This document shows, one piece after another, positions 46,782 to 56,488 of a stretch of DNA of 64,000 nucleotides (the first letter of the stretch is position 1; every line of letters starts with the position of its first letter). The stretch is from Stenotrophomonas maltophilia. GTDB taxonomy: Bacteria; Pseudomonadota; Gammaproteobacteria; Xanthomonadales; Xanthomonadaceae. A program made the translations under genes and the position numbers. The stretch covers positions 248,001-312,000 of the forward strand of contig NZ_SRHZ01000024.1 of NCBI RefSeq assembly GCF_004684085.1, in the 5' to 3' direction. The notes beneath the pieces were generated by a model, which was not told the DNA's origin, did no database searches, and saw nothing but the letters and a program-made list of their open reading frames with translations.

Positions 46782-47798
46782 ATGAATATCCAGCCTTGCT
46801 TCAAGGCTCTTTCAGGGATTGGAAGGATGCTCCGGTTCGGGGGAACTGCAAGCGGTGTGTCGACCCGCTTCAGGGGATTGGAAGATCGAATTCGGAAGCT
46901 GGGGGCATCAGGCGTCTGGCTGTGCTGCGCGCTGCTGATCGCCCTTGGCCTGTCGCCAGTCGCAACAGCCCAGACGACTGTCACGTACATCCATACCGAT
47001 GCCCTAGGCTCTGTTGTGGCCGAGAGCGATGCCAACGGCAACGTAATCAAGCGCTATGGCTACGAGCCTTATGGGGCTGTCGTTGGCGGACAGGTCACGG
47101 ATGGGCCTGGCTATACAGGGCATGTGAGCGATGCAGCCACCGGGCTGAGCTATATGCAGCAGCGGTACATGGATCCGCAGTTGGGTGCTTTCCTGTCGCT
47201 GGACCCGATGGTAGTTGATACGAAGTCTGGCGCGAAGTTCAATAGATACGCATATGCGTTGAACAATCCGTACAAATTCACCGATCCGGACGGTCGTGAT
47301 GAAGAGTGGTTCTCAAACGTCGATCAGATGGGGAACCCAGGCTTCGGGAACGAGCTCGGTGACGACGCATTTCACTACAATGGCAAGGCCCTCGTAGCTG
47401 CGAGCATAAGCGGCGCAACTCTACCGGGAATTCTACGGTCGATTGCCGCCCCCTTTGCCAGGGCTGCGGTATCGGAGATGCAAGGTCGCACCGTTGCCGG
47501 GGTGAAGGTTGGGGATAGGCCTGCCGACACCAGGGTGGCGTTGGAGGATGCTGGGTACATGGGAACGCGGATATCGAACGACGCTGGCACGGAATCGGGA
47601 ACGCTTCACAACGTGCCGTCCATGAAGATGGACGTTAGAGTCATGGACGGAGGACCAAAGCATCCACCCAGAGTATCGGTGACGCGAGAAGGTAACCCGC
47701 GTCAGCCCGTAAGTCCTGAGAATGGTAAGAACTTTGGCAATATTCCCAAGGGCGAGCAGCGCACGGGAAGTCATATCTACTATCGAGAGAAACCGTGA
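46782..47798 (+). CDS. Second Rhs-core protein with unknown C-terminal toxin-like domain
   Basis: This 338-residue protein has a hydrophobic export segment at about residues 44-63 (VWLCCALLIALGLSPVATAQ), preceded by an unusually long N-terminus, so the true start may be later. The Rhs core (TYIHTDALGSVVAESDANGNVIKR, GHVSDAATGLSYMQQRYMDPQLGAFLSLDP, FTDPDGRD) closely matches the one at 43930. After it the sequence turns AT-rich and is unrelated: a small hydrophobic segment (VAASISGATLPGILRSIAAPFARA), then GTESGTLHNVPSMKMDVRVMDGG and NIPKGEQRTGSHIYYREKP. The fold is unknown; a nuclease-like end domain is possible but not shown. Confidence 0.78.
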   Translation: MNIQPCFKALSGIGRMLRFGGTASGVSTRFRGLEDRIRKLGASGVWLCCALLIALGLSPVATAQTTVTYIHTDALGSVVAESDANGNVIKRYGYEPYGAVVGGQVTDGPGYTGHVSDAATGLSYMQQRYMDPQLGAFLSLDPMVVDTKSGAKFNRYAYALNNPYKFTDPDGRDEEWFSNVDQMGNPGFGNELGDDAFHYNGKALVAASISGATLPGILRSIAAPFARAAVSEMQGRTVAGVKVGDRPADTRVALEDAGYMGTRISNDAGTESGTLHNVPSMKMDVRVMDGGPKHPPRVSVTREGNPRQPVSPENGKNFGNIPKGEQRTGSHIYYREKP

Positions 47799-48307
47799 TG
47801 ACGCGAATCGAGAGGATGGAAGTTGATGTTGCGGTTGCGCGCTCGAGCTTGCAGGGGATGCTGCTTGGTTCATACCTTGATTCATTCAACGTAAGTAGCC
47901 TTCAGGTAGCTTTGAGACTAATTAATGCATCAGCGTGCCCTGATGAATCGTTGTACGTGGATCTGAGCTTCTCATGTGCGGCCACTCTCCGTGATGGCCT
48001 CACATCTCCCAGCAATGTCGGGAATGTTGATTTCTTTGTGGGTAGGACGGTATTCCTCTCCGAGGTCTATGGAAAGATTGGCGTTGAAGTCTCTGGTGTT
48101 GAGCTCGATTCCGAGGGGCGGCTTGTTCTCTCTATGGGTGACTCAGTCATTGAATTGGTTGCTACGGACGAGGATGTGGGGGGGGAGGATTCTGTCTGGC
48201 AAGTCGTGATGGAGCGTCCGATCGGCTCTGGACGATCTTTAGGTGGCTCTATTTCCTGTGTTTCAACGGGAAATGCCTTCATATTCATGTTAGGCGTTGA
48301 GCGGTAA
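47798..48307 (+). CDS. Putative immunity protein for the second Rhs-core toxin
   Basis: This 169-residue acidic protein starts in a TGATG overlap with the toxin stop; a GTG at 47795 is an alternative. The sequence MTRIERMEVDVAVARSSLQGMLLGSYLDSFN continues with beta-rich hydrophobic strands (LYVDLSFSCAATLRDGL, IGVEVSGVELDSEGRLVLSM). It has no signal peptide, so it is probably cytoplasmic, which would place the toxin's target there too. No family was recognised. Coupling and AT-rich composition support the immunity call. Confidence 0.65.
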   Translation: MTRIERMEVDVAVARSSLQGMLLGSYLDSFNVSSLQVALRLINASACPDESLYVDLSFSCAATLRDGLTSPSNVGNVDFFVGRTVFLSEVYGKIGVEVSGVELDSEGRLVLSMGDSVIELVATDEDVGGEDSVWQVVMERPIGSGRSLGGSISCVSTGNAFIFMLGVER

Positions 48308-48461
48308 TCATGATTGTCTGTGACACGGCGAGGAAGCGTCAGCGACGGAAGTTGCTAGGTGCAGCAGAGTCGAACGGCTAGCCTTGCTCGCTGGGCGGAA
48401 GGTTATCTCCAGAGGGACCTGCTTGCGGACAATCCGCATTCAAACACCGCCTCGCATCCTG

Positions 48462-48490
48462 CCCTAAGTTGGCCTTATCGCCACTTAGGG
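48462..48490. other. CCCTAAGT...ACTTAGGG dyad ahead of the integrase remnant
   Basis: Eight-base arms with a 13-base spacer lie 13 bp before the integrase ATG. It could be an operator or recombination-core relic. The rest of the 48308-48502 gap shows no gene. Confidence 0.4.
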
Positions 48491-48502
48491 ATTCTCCGCC
48501 CG

Positions 48503-49190
48503 ATGTCATTCGCCCTTACCAAGCGCATTGTTCTCACAGCAGAACCCCGAGATCGCCCCTATGAGCTCAGGGACGCTCAGGTTCGCGACCTGGTCCTGCG
48601 TGTGCAGCCTTCAGGGCAAAAAGCTTGGATCGTCACCTGGGCGAACGGGAAACGTCGCACCTTGGGTTCGATCGAACACCTGACACTTGATCAAGCCCGC
48701 GACCACACGCGGCAAGCTGTCGCTGAGTACGTTCATCCGGGCTGCCCGCGCTTGAGAAGTACAAGCCCACTAGTTGCACGCTCGAAACACTGCTCAACGA
48801 TCACTTCGAGCCTTGGGCCATAGCTGAGCTCAAGCGTAGACGTCAGTATCCGGATCGCATTCGATCAGTGTTCTCGGAGCTGCTGCTCCGTCAGATCATT
48901 GAGATTGATGTGCCGACCATGGAGCGTTGGTGGCGTGGGCGTGTCACTGGTCCTGCTGTAACCAGGGCTACTGCAGCGCGCGACTTCGCTTGCTTGCGGT
49001 CTGCATTGTCTCGAGCCGTTGAGTGGAAGTTGATCGAGACCAATTCTTTGATGGGGATGCGTCAGCGGTCAACTGCTAGTCGGAAGGTGGTACGGGTTCT
49101 GTCGCCTGATGAGGAGGTGGTGCTACGGGCTGCACTGGCGGCGCGCGATCTGGCTGGCGTAGAGGGCAGGGCGAACGCAACTTCACCGAT
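48503..49190 (+). pseudogene. Tyrosine recombinase (phage-type integrase), frameshifted and truncated
   Basis: MSFALTKRIVLTAEPRDRPYELRDAQVRDLVLRVQPSGQKAWIV is the arm-binding N-terminus of a tyrosine integrase. Near 48745 the frame shifts. The sequence resumes as LEKYKPTSCTLETLLNDHFEPWAIAELKRRRQYPDRIRSVFSELLLRQIIEIDVPTMERWWRGRV and RDFACLRSALSRAVEWKLIETN, the core-binding domain. It is lost after about VLRAALAARDLAGVEG, well before the catalytic R-H-R-Y region. It is therefore inactive. It marks a former mobile element at this island edge. Confidence 0.85.
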
Positions 49191-49202
49191 GGAAACACAC
49201 CT

Positions 49203-49538
49203 TCATCGGCGCCCCACAATCACCGCATCCCGCGCCAACCACCACGCGAGCTGTCGCAGGTACCCGCCCACCGCACCGGCCATTACACCCAGCAGCAACC
49301 GCCGCAACACACGTGCCGATCGCAGGCCAGCCTCCCGCAACCACGGCAGCATCGCCATCACCTGCGCCCCCAGCAGCAACGCCAGCACGTCCAGCCCCAG
49401 CGCATCCAGAACCGGCAGCAACGGCAGCAGATCCGGATTGCAGGCCAATACGATCACCAGCAGGGTGCCGAGCACGGCCATCACGCGGCGCCCAGCGGGC
49501 AGAGTGGTCCAGCGCAGCAGTCGGTTGATCAGACGCAT
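49203..49538 (-). CDS. Small hypothetical membrane protein (111 aa)
   Basis: MRLINRLLRWTTLPAGRRVMAVLGTLLVIVLACNPDLLPLLPVLDALGLDVLALLLGAQ has two or three hydrophobic segments. A basic helix (REAGLRSARVLRRLLLGVMAG) and another short segment follow. No motif was recognised. It abuts the integrase remnant, so the island boundary is near 49.2 kb; its GC and codon use match the core genome. Confidence 0.65.
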   Translation of the reverse strand: MRLINRLLRWTTLPAGRRVMAVLGTLLVIVLACNPDLLPLLPVLDALGLDVLALLLGAQVMAMLPWLREAGLRSARVLRRLLLGVMAGAVGGYLRQLAWWLARDAVIVGRR

Positions 49539-49551
49539 GGCATTCCTTGTG

Positions 49552-49785
49552 TCATAAGCGGGAACCCTTATCAGACTCAATCGGCCGCACCGGTTGCCGC
49601 GGCACGGTCTTCAATCGCGCGGCTGCGGTCTTGCGCGGGTCGCTCAGGTAGATCTCGTGATGGGGGGCGGCAAAGGCATATCCCAGTGCAGGCATCAGCG
49701 CGTCATGAAGACGGGCCAGGGTCGGGCCCTCATCATCGTAGGCACCCACATGCCCTGTGTGGAGCATCCCATGTCCATGCCCCAG
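49552..49785 (-). pseudogene. GyrI-like small-molecule-binding domain remnant
   Basis: The C-terminal 78 residues (HVGAYDDEGPTLARLHDALMPALGY, then PHHEIYLSDPRKTAAARLKTVPRQPV) match the end of GyrI-like/AraC effector-binding domains. The frame stays open to 49950, but the upstream residues have no resemblance to a GyrI N-terminus. A truncated copy is the simplest reading; a short intact gene is less likely. The rest, to 50095, shows no gene and should hold the cyo promoter. Confidence 0.5.
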
Positions 49786-50095
49786 CAAACATGCCTGAAC
49801 AGGTTCAGGCGACTTTGCCGAACCCGGTTGGAGCCCCCGCCACCGCCCGATGCCAGGATGCTGCGCCCGGGCGTTCTGCCCGCCATGCCGCGCAGTGCGA
49901 CAACGTGTCGCAGTCAGAATCAGGCCTTTCCTGCGCTCGATCATTGTCAATGCCTTTCTTAAATGGTGCGTGACGGCCTAAAATTGAAAGGCTGACTCGA
50001 CCCCACCTCCCTGCCTGTCTTCCGGACCGGTGGGACCGGCTTTGGCCGGAACAGGCAGGACGGGGAACGGCATTCCCTCGCAATTGGATCGACCG

Positions 50096-51151
50096 ATGAT
50101 TCCGTTGAAAACCCTTGGGCGCTGGTTGCGCCCGGGCCTGCTGCTGTCGTTGCTGGTGATGCTCACTGGCTGCGATGCCGTGGCCATCCTCAGTCCGAAG
50201 GGCCAGATCGGCCAGGATGAAAAGACACTGCTGATCACGGCCACCGTGCTCATGCTGCTGGTCGTCATCCCGGTCATCATCATGACCCTGACCTTCGCGT
50301 GGAAGTATCGCGCCTCCAACACCAAGGCCCGCTACGAGCCGAAGTGGTCCCACTCGACGGCGATCGAGGTGGTGGTGTGGTCCATTCCCTGCATGATCGT
50401 GCTGGTGCTGGCGGTCCTGACCTGGCGCTCGTCGCACGCACTGGACCCGTACAAGCCGCTGGATTCGGACGTCAAGCCAGTCACCATCGAGGCGATCTCG
50501 CTGGACTGGAAGTGGCTGTTCATCTATCCGGAAGAGAAGGTCGCGGTCGTCAACGAAATCAAGTTCCCGGTCAACACGCCGCTGAACTTCAAGATCACGT
50601 CCGATTCGGTGATGAATGCGTTCTTCATCCCGCACCTGGGCAGCATGATCTACTCGATGGCTGCGATGGAGACCAAGCTCCATCTGATCGCCAACGAGAC
50701 CGGTGAATTCCCGGGCATGTCCTCGCACTACAGCGGCGCAGGCTTTGCCAAGATGCACTTCACCGCTTACTCGGTTACCGATGCCGAATACCGCCAGTGG
50801 CTGGACCAGGTCCGCGCCGGTGATCAGACCCTGGACAAGGCTTCGTTCAAGGCCCTGGGTGATGCGCGCAATGCCGAGTGGTATCCGGTTACCTACTTCG
50901 GCAAGACCGAAGAAGGCCTGTTCGACTGGGTCCTTGCCAAGCACATGGGCGACAACAAGCACTACGGCATGAAGCACGAGCACAAGGCCCCGGCCGATGG
51001 TGCCGCTGCCGAAGGCCACGACGCCCATGCGGGTCACGAGGGCCATGAAGGCCACGCCGACGCCGCTGCCGCTCCGGCCGAACACGCCGGACACACTGCT
51101 GACGAACACGCCGCCGCCGGTCACGCCGGCCACGCAGGTTCGGGAGAATGA
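50096..51151 (+). CDS. cyoA: Cytochrome bo-type ubiquinol oxidase subunit II
   Basis: This 351-residue lipoprotein has the lipobox LTGC (Cys25) and two membrane helices. The cupredoxin domain lacks the CuA cysteines: the loop reads [22 protein letters not shown], close to E. coli CyoA. That marks a quinol rather than cytochrome c oxidase. The C-terminal 50 residues are His/Ala-rich ([16 protein letters not shown]...), beyond the usual family end. It is the first gene of cyoABCD and overlaps cyoB by 4 bp. Confidence 0.96.
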   Translation: MIPLKTLGRWLRPGLLLSLLVMLTGCDAVAILSPKGQIGQDEKTLLITATVLMLLVVIPVIIMTLTFAWKYRASNTKARYEPKWSHSTAIEVVVWSIPCMIVLVLAVLTWRSSHALDPYKPLDSDVKPVTIEAISLDWKWLFIYPEEKVAVVNEIKFPVNTPLNFKITSDSVMNAFFIPHLGSMIYSMAAMETKLHLIANETGEFPGMSSHYSGAGFAKMHFTAYSVTDAEYRQWLDQVRAGDQTLDKASFKALGDARNAEWYPVTYFGKTEEGLFDWVLAKHMGDNKHYGMKHEHKAPADGAAAEGHDAHAGHEGHEGHADAAAAPAEHAGHTADEHAAAGHAGHAGSGE

Positions 51152-53151
51152 ACATGTTGGGTAAACTCTCAATTGAGTCGATCCCCCACGATCCGATCGT
51201 CCTGACGACGTTGATCGGCGCGGTTCTGGGTGGCCTGGGCGTCATGGCCCTGATCACCAAGTTCAAGCTGTGGGGCTATCTGTGGAAGGAGTGGTTCACC
51301 TCGGTGGATCACAAGAAGATCGGCGTGATGTACCTCATCGTCGCCTTCGTCATGCTGCTGCGCGGTTTCTCCGACGCGATCATGATGCGTACCCAGCAGG
51401 CGCTTGCCGTCGGCGGGTCCGAGGGCTACCTGCCGCCGCACCACTACGACCAGATCTTCACCGCCCACGGCGTGATCATGATCTTCTTCGTGGCGATGCC
51501 GCTGATCACCGGCCTGATGAACCTGGCCGTGCCGCTGCAGATCGGTGCGCGCGACGTCGCGTTCCCGTTCGTCAACTCGCTCAGCTTCTGGCTGTTCGTG
51601 TCCGGCGCGGTGCTGATCATGCTGTCGCTGTGGATCGGTGAGTTCGCTGCCACCGGCTGGCTGGCGTTCCCGCCACTGTCGGGCATCGAATACAGTCCAA
51701 GCGTAGGCATGGACTACTACATCTGGGGTCTACAGGTCGCAGGCCTGGGTACCACGCTGAGCGGTATCAACTTCTTCATCACCATCTTGAAGATGCGTAC
51801 CCCCAGCATGAAGCTGATGCAGATGCCGGTGTTCACCTGGACTGCCCTGGTGACCAACGTGCTGATCGTCGCTGCCTTCCCGGTGCTGACCATCACCCTG
51901 GTGCTGCTGACCCTGGACCGTTACCTGGGTACGCACTTCTTCACCAATGACGGTGGCGGCAACGCCATGCTGTACATCAACCTGATCTGGATCTGGGGTC
52001 ACCCGGAAGTCTATATCCTGGTGCTGCCGGCCTTCGGCGTGTTCTCCGAAGTCATCGCGACCTTCTCGCGCAAGGCGCTGTTCGGCTACAAGGGCATGGT
52101 CTACGCCACCGCCTGCATCGGCGTGCTGTCGTTCATCGTATGGCTGCACCACTTCTTCACCATGGGCTCGGGTGCCAACGTCAATGCCTTCTTCGGCATC
52201 ACGACGATGATCATCTCGATCCCGACCGGCGTGAAGATCTTCAACTGGCTGTTCACCATGTTCCGCGGTCGCGTGCAGTTCACCACGCCCGTGCTGTGGA
52301 CCATCGGCTTCATGGTCACCTTCACCATCGGCGGCATGACCGGCGTGATGCTGGCGATCCCGGCCATCGACTTCGTGCTGCACAACAGCCTGTTCCTGAT
52401 CGCCCACTTCCACAACGTCATCATCGGCGGCGTGGTGTTCGGCATGTTCGCCGGCATCACCTACTGGTGGCCGAAGATGTTCGGCTTCCGCCTGAACGAG
52501 TTCTGGGGCAAGTGCGCGTTCTGGTGCTGGTTCATCGGCTTCTACGTGACCTTCATGCCGATGTACGTGCTGGGCTTCATGGGCATGACCCGTCGTCTGC
52601 AGAGCACCGTCAACCCGGCCTACGAGCCGCTGCTGCTGGTGGCTGCCGCAGGTGCCTTCATCGTCGGCGCTGGCATCCTGTGCCAGATCATCCAGGTGGC
52701 CGTGTCGATCCGCGACCGCAAGAAGACTGCCGACCTGACCGGCGACCCGTGGGATGCCCGTACGCTGGAGTGGGAAACCTCTTCGCCGCCGGCCTTCTAC
52801 AACTTCGGCAGCCTGCCGGAAGTCACCGAGCTGGACGATTTCTGGGAGCGCAAGCAGCGTGGTGAAGCCTGGCCGAAGCCGGCCAAGTACACCGACATCC
52901 ACATGCCGCGCAACACTGGCACGGGCGTTGTCATCGGTGCCTTCAGCCTGGTGTTCGGCTTCGCGATGATCTGGCACATCTGGTGGCTGGCCATCGTCGG
53001 CTTCGTCGGCATGATCGCCACGTTCATCTACCGCACCTTCGACCAGGACGTGGACTACTGGGTCCCGGCCGCCGAGGTGGAACGCATCGAGAACGAACAC
53101 CGCAAGCACCTGGAATCCCAGGGCCTGGTGAAGTCGGAGCTGAAGGCATGA
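51148..53151 (+). CDS. cyoB: Cytochrome bo-type ubiquinol oxidase subunit I
   Basis: The catalytic haem-copper subunit, 667 residues (E. coli 663). Haem and CuB ligands lie in [30 protein letters not shown] and [14 protein letters not shown]. About 15 membrane helices are visible. It reduces O2 to water while pumping protons. ATGA overlaps link it to cyoA and cyoC. Confidence 0.98.
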   Translation: MNMLGKLSIESIPHDPIVLTTLIGAVLGGLGVMALITKFKLWGYLWKEWFTSVDHKKIGVMYLIVAFVMLLRGFSDAIMMRTQQALAVGGSEGYLPPHHYDQIFTAHGVIMIFFVAMPLITGLMNLAVPLQIGARDVAFPFVNSLSFWLFVSGAVLIMLSLWIGEFAATGWLAFPPLSGIEYSPSVGMDYYIWGLQVAGLGTTLSGINFFITILKMRTPSMKLMQMPVFTWTALVTNVLIVAAFPVLTITLVLLTLDRYLGTHFFTNDGGGNAMLYINLIWIWGHPEVYILVLPAFGVFSEVIATFSRKALFGYKGMVYATACIGVLSFIVWLHHFFTMGSGANVNAFFGITTMIISIPTGVKIFNWLFTMFRGRVQFTTPVLWTIGFMVTFTIGGMTGVMLAIPAIDFVLHNSLFLIAHFHNVIIGGVVFGMFAGITYWWPKMFGFRLNEFWGKCAFWCWFIGFYVTFMPMYVLGFMGMTRRLQSTVNPAYEPLLLVAAAGAFIVGAGILCQIIQVAVSIRDRKKTADLTGDPWDARTLEWETSSPPAFYNFGSLPEVTELDDFWERKQRGEAWPKPAKYTDIHMPRNTGTGVVIGAFSLVFGFAMIWHIWWLAIVGFVGMIATFIYRTFDQDVDYWVPAAEVERIENEHRKHLESQGLVKSELKA

Positions 53152-53786
53152 GCACCAATACCTCGACCCTGAGCCACGGGCACGCCGCGCAAGCGGCGGC
53201 CCATGGCCATGACGACCACGAGCACCACGACACCGGCGGCAACACCGTCTTCGGTTTCTGGGTGTACCTGATGAGCGACTGCCTCATCTTCGCCTCGCTG
53301 TTCGCCACCTATGTGGTGCTGGCAGGTGGTACCGATGGTGGCCCCACCGCGAAGGACCTGTTCGAGTTGCCGTTCGTGGCGTGGGAAACCGCGCTGCTGC
53401 TGACCTCGTCGCTGACCTTCGGCCTGGGCATGATCGCCATGCACCGCAAGCAGATGGGCCAGATGTACCTGTGGCTGGGCATCACCTGGCTGCTGGGCTT
53501 CGGCTTCATGTGCATGGAAGTGTGGGAGTTCCAGCACCTGATCCACCAGGGCTACGGTCCGGACCGTAGTGCCTTCCTGTCGGCGTTCTTCGCCCTGGTC
53601 GGTACCCATGGCCTGCACGTCAGCGCCGGCCTGCTGTGGCTGCTGGTGATGTTCGTGCAGCTGAAGAAGTACGGCCTGACCCCGACCAACAAGACCCGCA
53701 TGGCGTGCCTGAGCCTGTTCTGGCACTTCCTGGACCTGATCTGGATCGGTGTGTTCTCCGTCGTCTACCTCAATGGAGCGCTGTAA
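53148..53786 (+). CDS. cyoC: Cytochrome bo-type ubiquinol oxidase subunit III
   Basis: This 212-residue five-helix subunit has [23 protein letters not shown] and [22 protein letters not shown] as family marks. The N-terminal 25 residues are His-rich ([20 protein letters not shown]), unlike E. coli CyoC. The start overlaps the cyoB stop by ATGA. Confidence 0.97.
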   Translation: MSTNTSTLSHGHAAQAAAHGHDDHEHHDTGGNTVFGFWVYLMSDCLIFASLFATYVVLAGGTDGGPTAKDLFELPFVAWETALLLTSSLTFGLGMIAMHRKQMGQMYLWLGITWLLGFGFMCMEVWEFQHLIHQGYGPDRSAFLSAFFALVGTHGLHVSAGLLWLLVMFVQLKKYGLTPTNKTRMACLSLFWHFLDLIWIGVFSVVYLNGAL

Positions 53787-54127
53787 TGGCACATGACAAC
53801 CATGCACACGACCACGCAGCGGGCGGCGAGAGCCACGGCAGCGTCAAGTCCTACCTGATCGGCTTCGTGCTGGCGGTGGTGCTGACCGTCATCCCGTTCT
53901 GGGTGGTGATGTCCGGCGACTTCTCGCGCACCGTCAGCGGTGTAGTGATCGCGATCACCGCGGTGCTGCAGATGCTGGTCCACCTGGTGTTCTTCCTGCA
54001 CCTGGACCGCTCTTCGGAAAGCCGCTGGAACGTCAACGCTGCGGCCTTCACCGTGGTGGTGATCGGCATCATCGTGGTCGGCACCCTGTGGGTCATGCAC
54101 AACATGAACGTGCACATGATGCACTGA
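53786..54127 (+). CDS. cyoD: Cytochrome bo-type ubiquinol oxidase subunit IV
   Basis: The 113-residue three-helix assembly subunit (E. coli 109) contains GSVKSYLIGFVLAVVLTVIPF and LQMLVHLVFFLHLDRSSE. The N-terminus is again His-rich ([14 protein letters not shown]). The start overlaps the cyoC stop (TAATG). No cyoE (haem O synthase) follows; the operon ends at a terminator. Confidence 0.97.
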   Translation: MAHDNHAHDHAAGGESHGSVKSYLIGFVLAVVLTVIPFWVVMSGDFSRTVSGVVIAITAVLQMLVHLVFFLHLDRSSESRWNVNAAAFTVVVIGIIVVGTLWVMHNMNVHMMH

Positions 54128-54150
54128 CGTCTTCGCGACGTTGCCACGCA

Positions 54151-54177
54151 GAAAGGCCGCCCTCGGGCGGCCTTTCT
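54151..54177 (+). terminator. Rho-independent terminator after cyoD
   Basis: GAAAGGCCGCC CTCGG GCGGCCTTTCT: a strong GC stem ending in T-rich sequence, 24 bp after the cyoD stop. Confidence 0.88.
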
Positions 54178-54193
54178 GTTTGCGCGATGGGGG

Positions 54194-54271
54194 CTATCCA
54201 CGCATGGCGTGGATCTACGGGGATCCACGATGGCGACCGCAGGTCAGTAGATCCACGCCATGCGTGGATGC
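54194..54271. repeat. Inverted pair of ATCCACGCATGGCGTGGAT palindromes
   Basis: CTATCCACGCATGGCGTGGATCTAC and, inverted, GTAGATCCACGCCATGCGTGGAT form a facing pair separated by about 30 bp. It is the same unit as the second hairpin of the 25023 tandem repeat, and it carries the GTAG end. Confidence 0.85.
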
Positions 54272-54281
54272 TGTGCCCGCC

Positions 54282-56339
54282 TCACCCCACCTTGCGCAGG
54301 AACTCGTCTGCCTCCATCGGCCGGCCCAGGTGGTAGCCCTGCAACTGGTCACACCCCAGCTCGCTCAGGTATTCGCGCTGCGCCTGCGTCTCCACGCCCT
54401 CGGCCACCACCTGCAGCTGCAGGGTGCGGCCCAGTGCGATGATCGACGACACGATGGCCGCGTCCTCGTCATTGCATTCCAGATCACGCACGAACGCACG
54501 GTCGATTTTCAGTTCGGTCGCCGGCATCCGCTTCAGGTACAACAGGCTCGAATAGCCGGTGCCGAAATCGTCGATGGCGATATGCACGCCCATCGCGGTC
54601 AGGTCGTTGAGGATCGCCAGGCTGGCGTCGACGTCCTTCATCGCCGTGGTCTCGGTGATCTCCAGAGTCAGCCGCGCCGGCTCGATGCGGTGCCGTTCGA
54701 GCACCTGGCGCACGCTGTCCAGCAGGGCCGGGGAGGAGAACTGCAGCGGCGACAGGTTGACCGCCATCGACCACTCCGTGTGCCCGGCATCGTGCCACGC
54801 ACGCAGCTGCGCGCAGGCGCGATCCAGCACCCAGTCACCGATTGGAAGGATCAGCCCGCTGCGCTCGGCGATGGGAATGAACACATCCGGCGCCAGCAGG
54901 CCCAGTTCCGGATGCTGCCAGCGCAGCAGTGCTTCGGCGCCGGTGGCCGGTGCGCCCGCAGCCGGGAACTTGGGCTGGTAATGCAGAAGCAGCTCGTTGC
55001 GCGCCACGGCCTTGCGCAGGTCCTGCAGCAGTCTCAGCTGGCGGTTTGCGCTGAGCTGCATCGACGGGGTGAAGAAGGTATAGCCGTTCCGTCCGGTTTC
55101 CTTGGTGTGATACATCGCTGCATCGGCATGCGCCATCAGCTCGCGCTCATTGCTGGCGTCGTCCGGATACAGGGCGATGCCCAAGCTGGCACTGACCTGC
55201 AGTTCGGCCGCATCCAGCAGGAACGGCTCGCCAGCGGCAGCGATGATGCGCTCGGCCACCACTACCGCATCGTCGGGAATATCGATGGCCAGCACGATCA
55301 CGAACTCGTCGCCGCCGAGGCGGGCGAAGGTATCCTGCGGTCGCAGCAGCCCGCCAATGCGTTGAGCCACTGCCACCAGCAGGCGGTCACCGAGCTGATG
55401 GCCATAGGCATCGTTGACCGCCTTGAAGCCGTCCAGATCGCAGAACATTACTGCCACCGCGTGGCTGCGGCGCCGTGCTTTCCCGATGGCCTGCTCGATG
55501 CGGTCCTGCAGCAGCATGCGGTTGGGCAGCTGGGTCAATGGATCATGCAGGGCGGCCTGGATCAGCTTGTCGTTGGCGTGGGCCAGTGAATCGGCGAGCA
55601 GGCTGGTGCGCACGCGCATCTGCCGGTCGAACAGCGAGGCCACCAGGGCGATGCCCAGCGTGGCCACGGTGGTGACGATCACCAGTACCGCCAGCCAGCG
55701 GGTGTCGATGCCGCCGCTGCCGACCGCGCCACAGATGCTGCCTTCGGGGAAGCGCGCGGCGGCCATGCCGGTGTAGTGCATGCCGACGATGGCCAGGCCC
55801 ATCACCAGCGAGGCGAGCAGGCGCAGGCGCGTGGTGTTGCGCTGTTCGGCACGCAGCCGGAAGGCGATCCACAGCGCCGCACCTGCGGCACCGATGGCCA
55901 CCGCAATGGAGGCAGCGAACCAGCCCGGGTGGTAGTCGATGCCCGGCTGCATGCGCATCGCGGCCATGCCCAGGTAGTGCATGGTCGCGATGCCCAGGCC
56001 CATCAGCACCGCACCGGCCAACAGCCGCCGCCACGGCAGGCTGGGCCGCGACACCAGCCACAGTGCATAGGCCGAGGCGCCGATCGAGACCGCCAGCGAA
56101 TACAGGGTGATGCCGAGGTCGTAGCCGATCGGGATCGGCAGGTCGAAGGCGAGCATGCCGATGAAGTGCATCGACCAGATGCCGAGGCCCATGGCAGCGG
56201 CGCCGCCGGCCAGCCACCAGCGGGCCACGCGGCCTTCAGCCGTCGCCAGGCGCCCGGCCATGTCCAGCGCCGTGTACGAAGCAAGAATGGCCACCAGCAG
56301 CGAGATGGCGACCAGGCTCTGACTGTAACTGCCAGTCAT
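54282..56339 (-). CDS. MHYT-GGDEF-EAL cyclic-di-GMP protein
   Basis: This 685-residue inner-membrane protein starts at MTGSYSQSLVAISLLVA. The N-terminal MHYT sensor (about residues 1-250) shows three repeats: SMHFIGM, TMHYLGM and GMHYTGM. These are thought to bind a metal and sense O2, CO or NO. The diguanylate cyclase domain keeps the motif LGGDEF. The phosphodiesterase domain keeps EALLRW with DDFGTGYSSL and KIDRAFVRDL. Both signatures are intact, so either activity is possible. It lies beside the oxidase operon, fitting a gas-sensing role, though that is inference. The frame extends 52 codons upstream; 56339 is preferred. Confidence 0.94.
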   Translation of the reverse strand: MTGSYSQSLVAISLLVAILASYTALDMAGRLATAEGRVARWWLAGGAAAMGLGIWSMHFIGMLAFDLPIPIGYDLGITLYSLAVSIGASAYALWLVSRPSLPWRRLLAGAVLMGLGIATMHYLGMAAMRMQPGIDYHPGWFAASIAVAIGAAGAALWIAFRLRAEQRNTTRLRLLASLVMGLAIVGMHYTGMAAARFPEGSICGAVGSGGIDTRWLAVLVIVTTVATLGIALVASLFDRQMRVRTSLLADSLAHANDKLIQAALHDPLTQLPNRMLLQDRIEQAIGKARRRSHAVAVMFCDLDGFKAVNDAYGHQLGDRLLVAVAQRIGGLLRPQDTFARLGGDEFVIVLAIDIPDDAVVVAERIIAAAGEPFLLDAAELQVSASLGIALYPDDASNERELMAHADAAMYHTKETGRNGYTFFTPSMQLSANRQLRLLQDLRKAVARNELLLHYQPKFPAAGAPATGAEALLRWQHPELGLLAPDVFIPIAERSGLILPIGDWVLDRACAQLRAWHDAGHTEWSMAVNLSPLQFSSPALLDSVRQVLERHRIEPARLTLEITETTAMKDVDASLAILNDLTAMGVHIAIDDFGTGYSSLLYLKRMPATELKIDRAFVRDLECNDEDAAIVSSIIALGRTLQLQVVAEGVETQAQREYLSELGCDQLQGYHLGRPMEADEFLRKVG

Positions 56340-56488
56340 GTTGAATCCAGTGGGGGAAGGAGGGGCGCCCGCAAGGCGCACGCCCGCGACAGCTATCGGC
56401 GGGGGCGGGCGGGACTTGAGCGGTCGCAGCACCTGCGACCCGGCTCGGCTATCCTGCCACGCCCGTTCCCGTTGCAGGAAATCACCCG

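Noticed and set aside
51730..53109. 459-residue minus-strand open frame
   Set aside because: Antisense of cyoB, with Asp/Gln/His-rich shadow composition.
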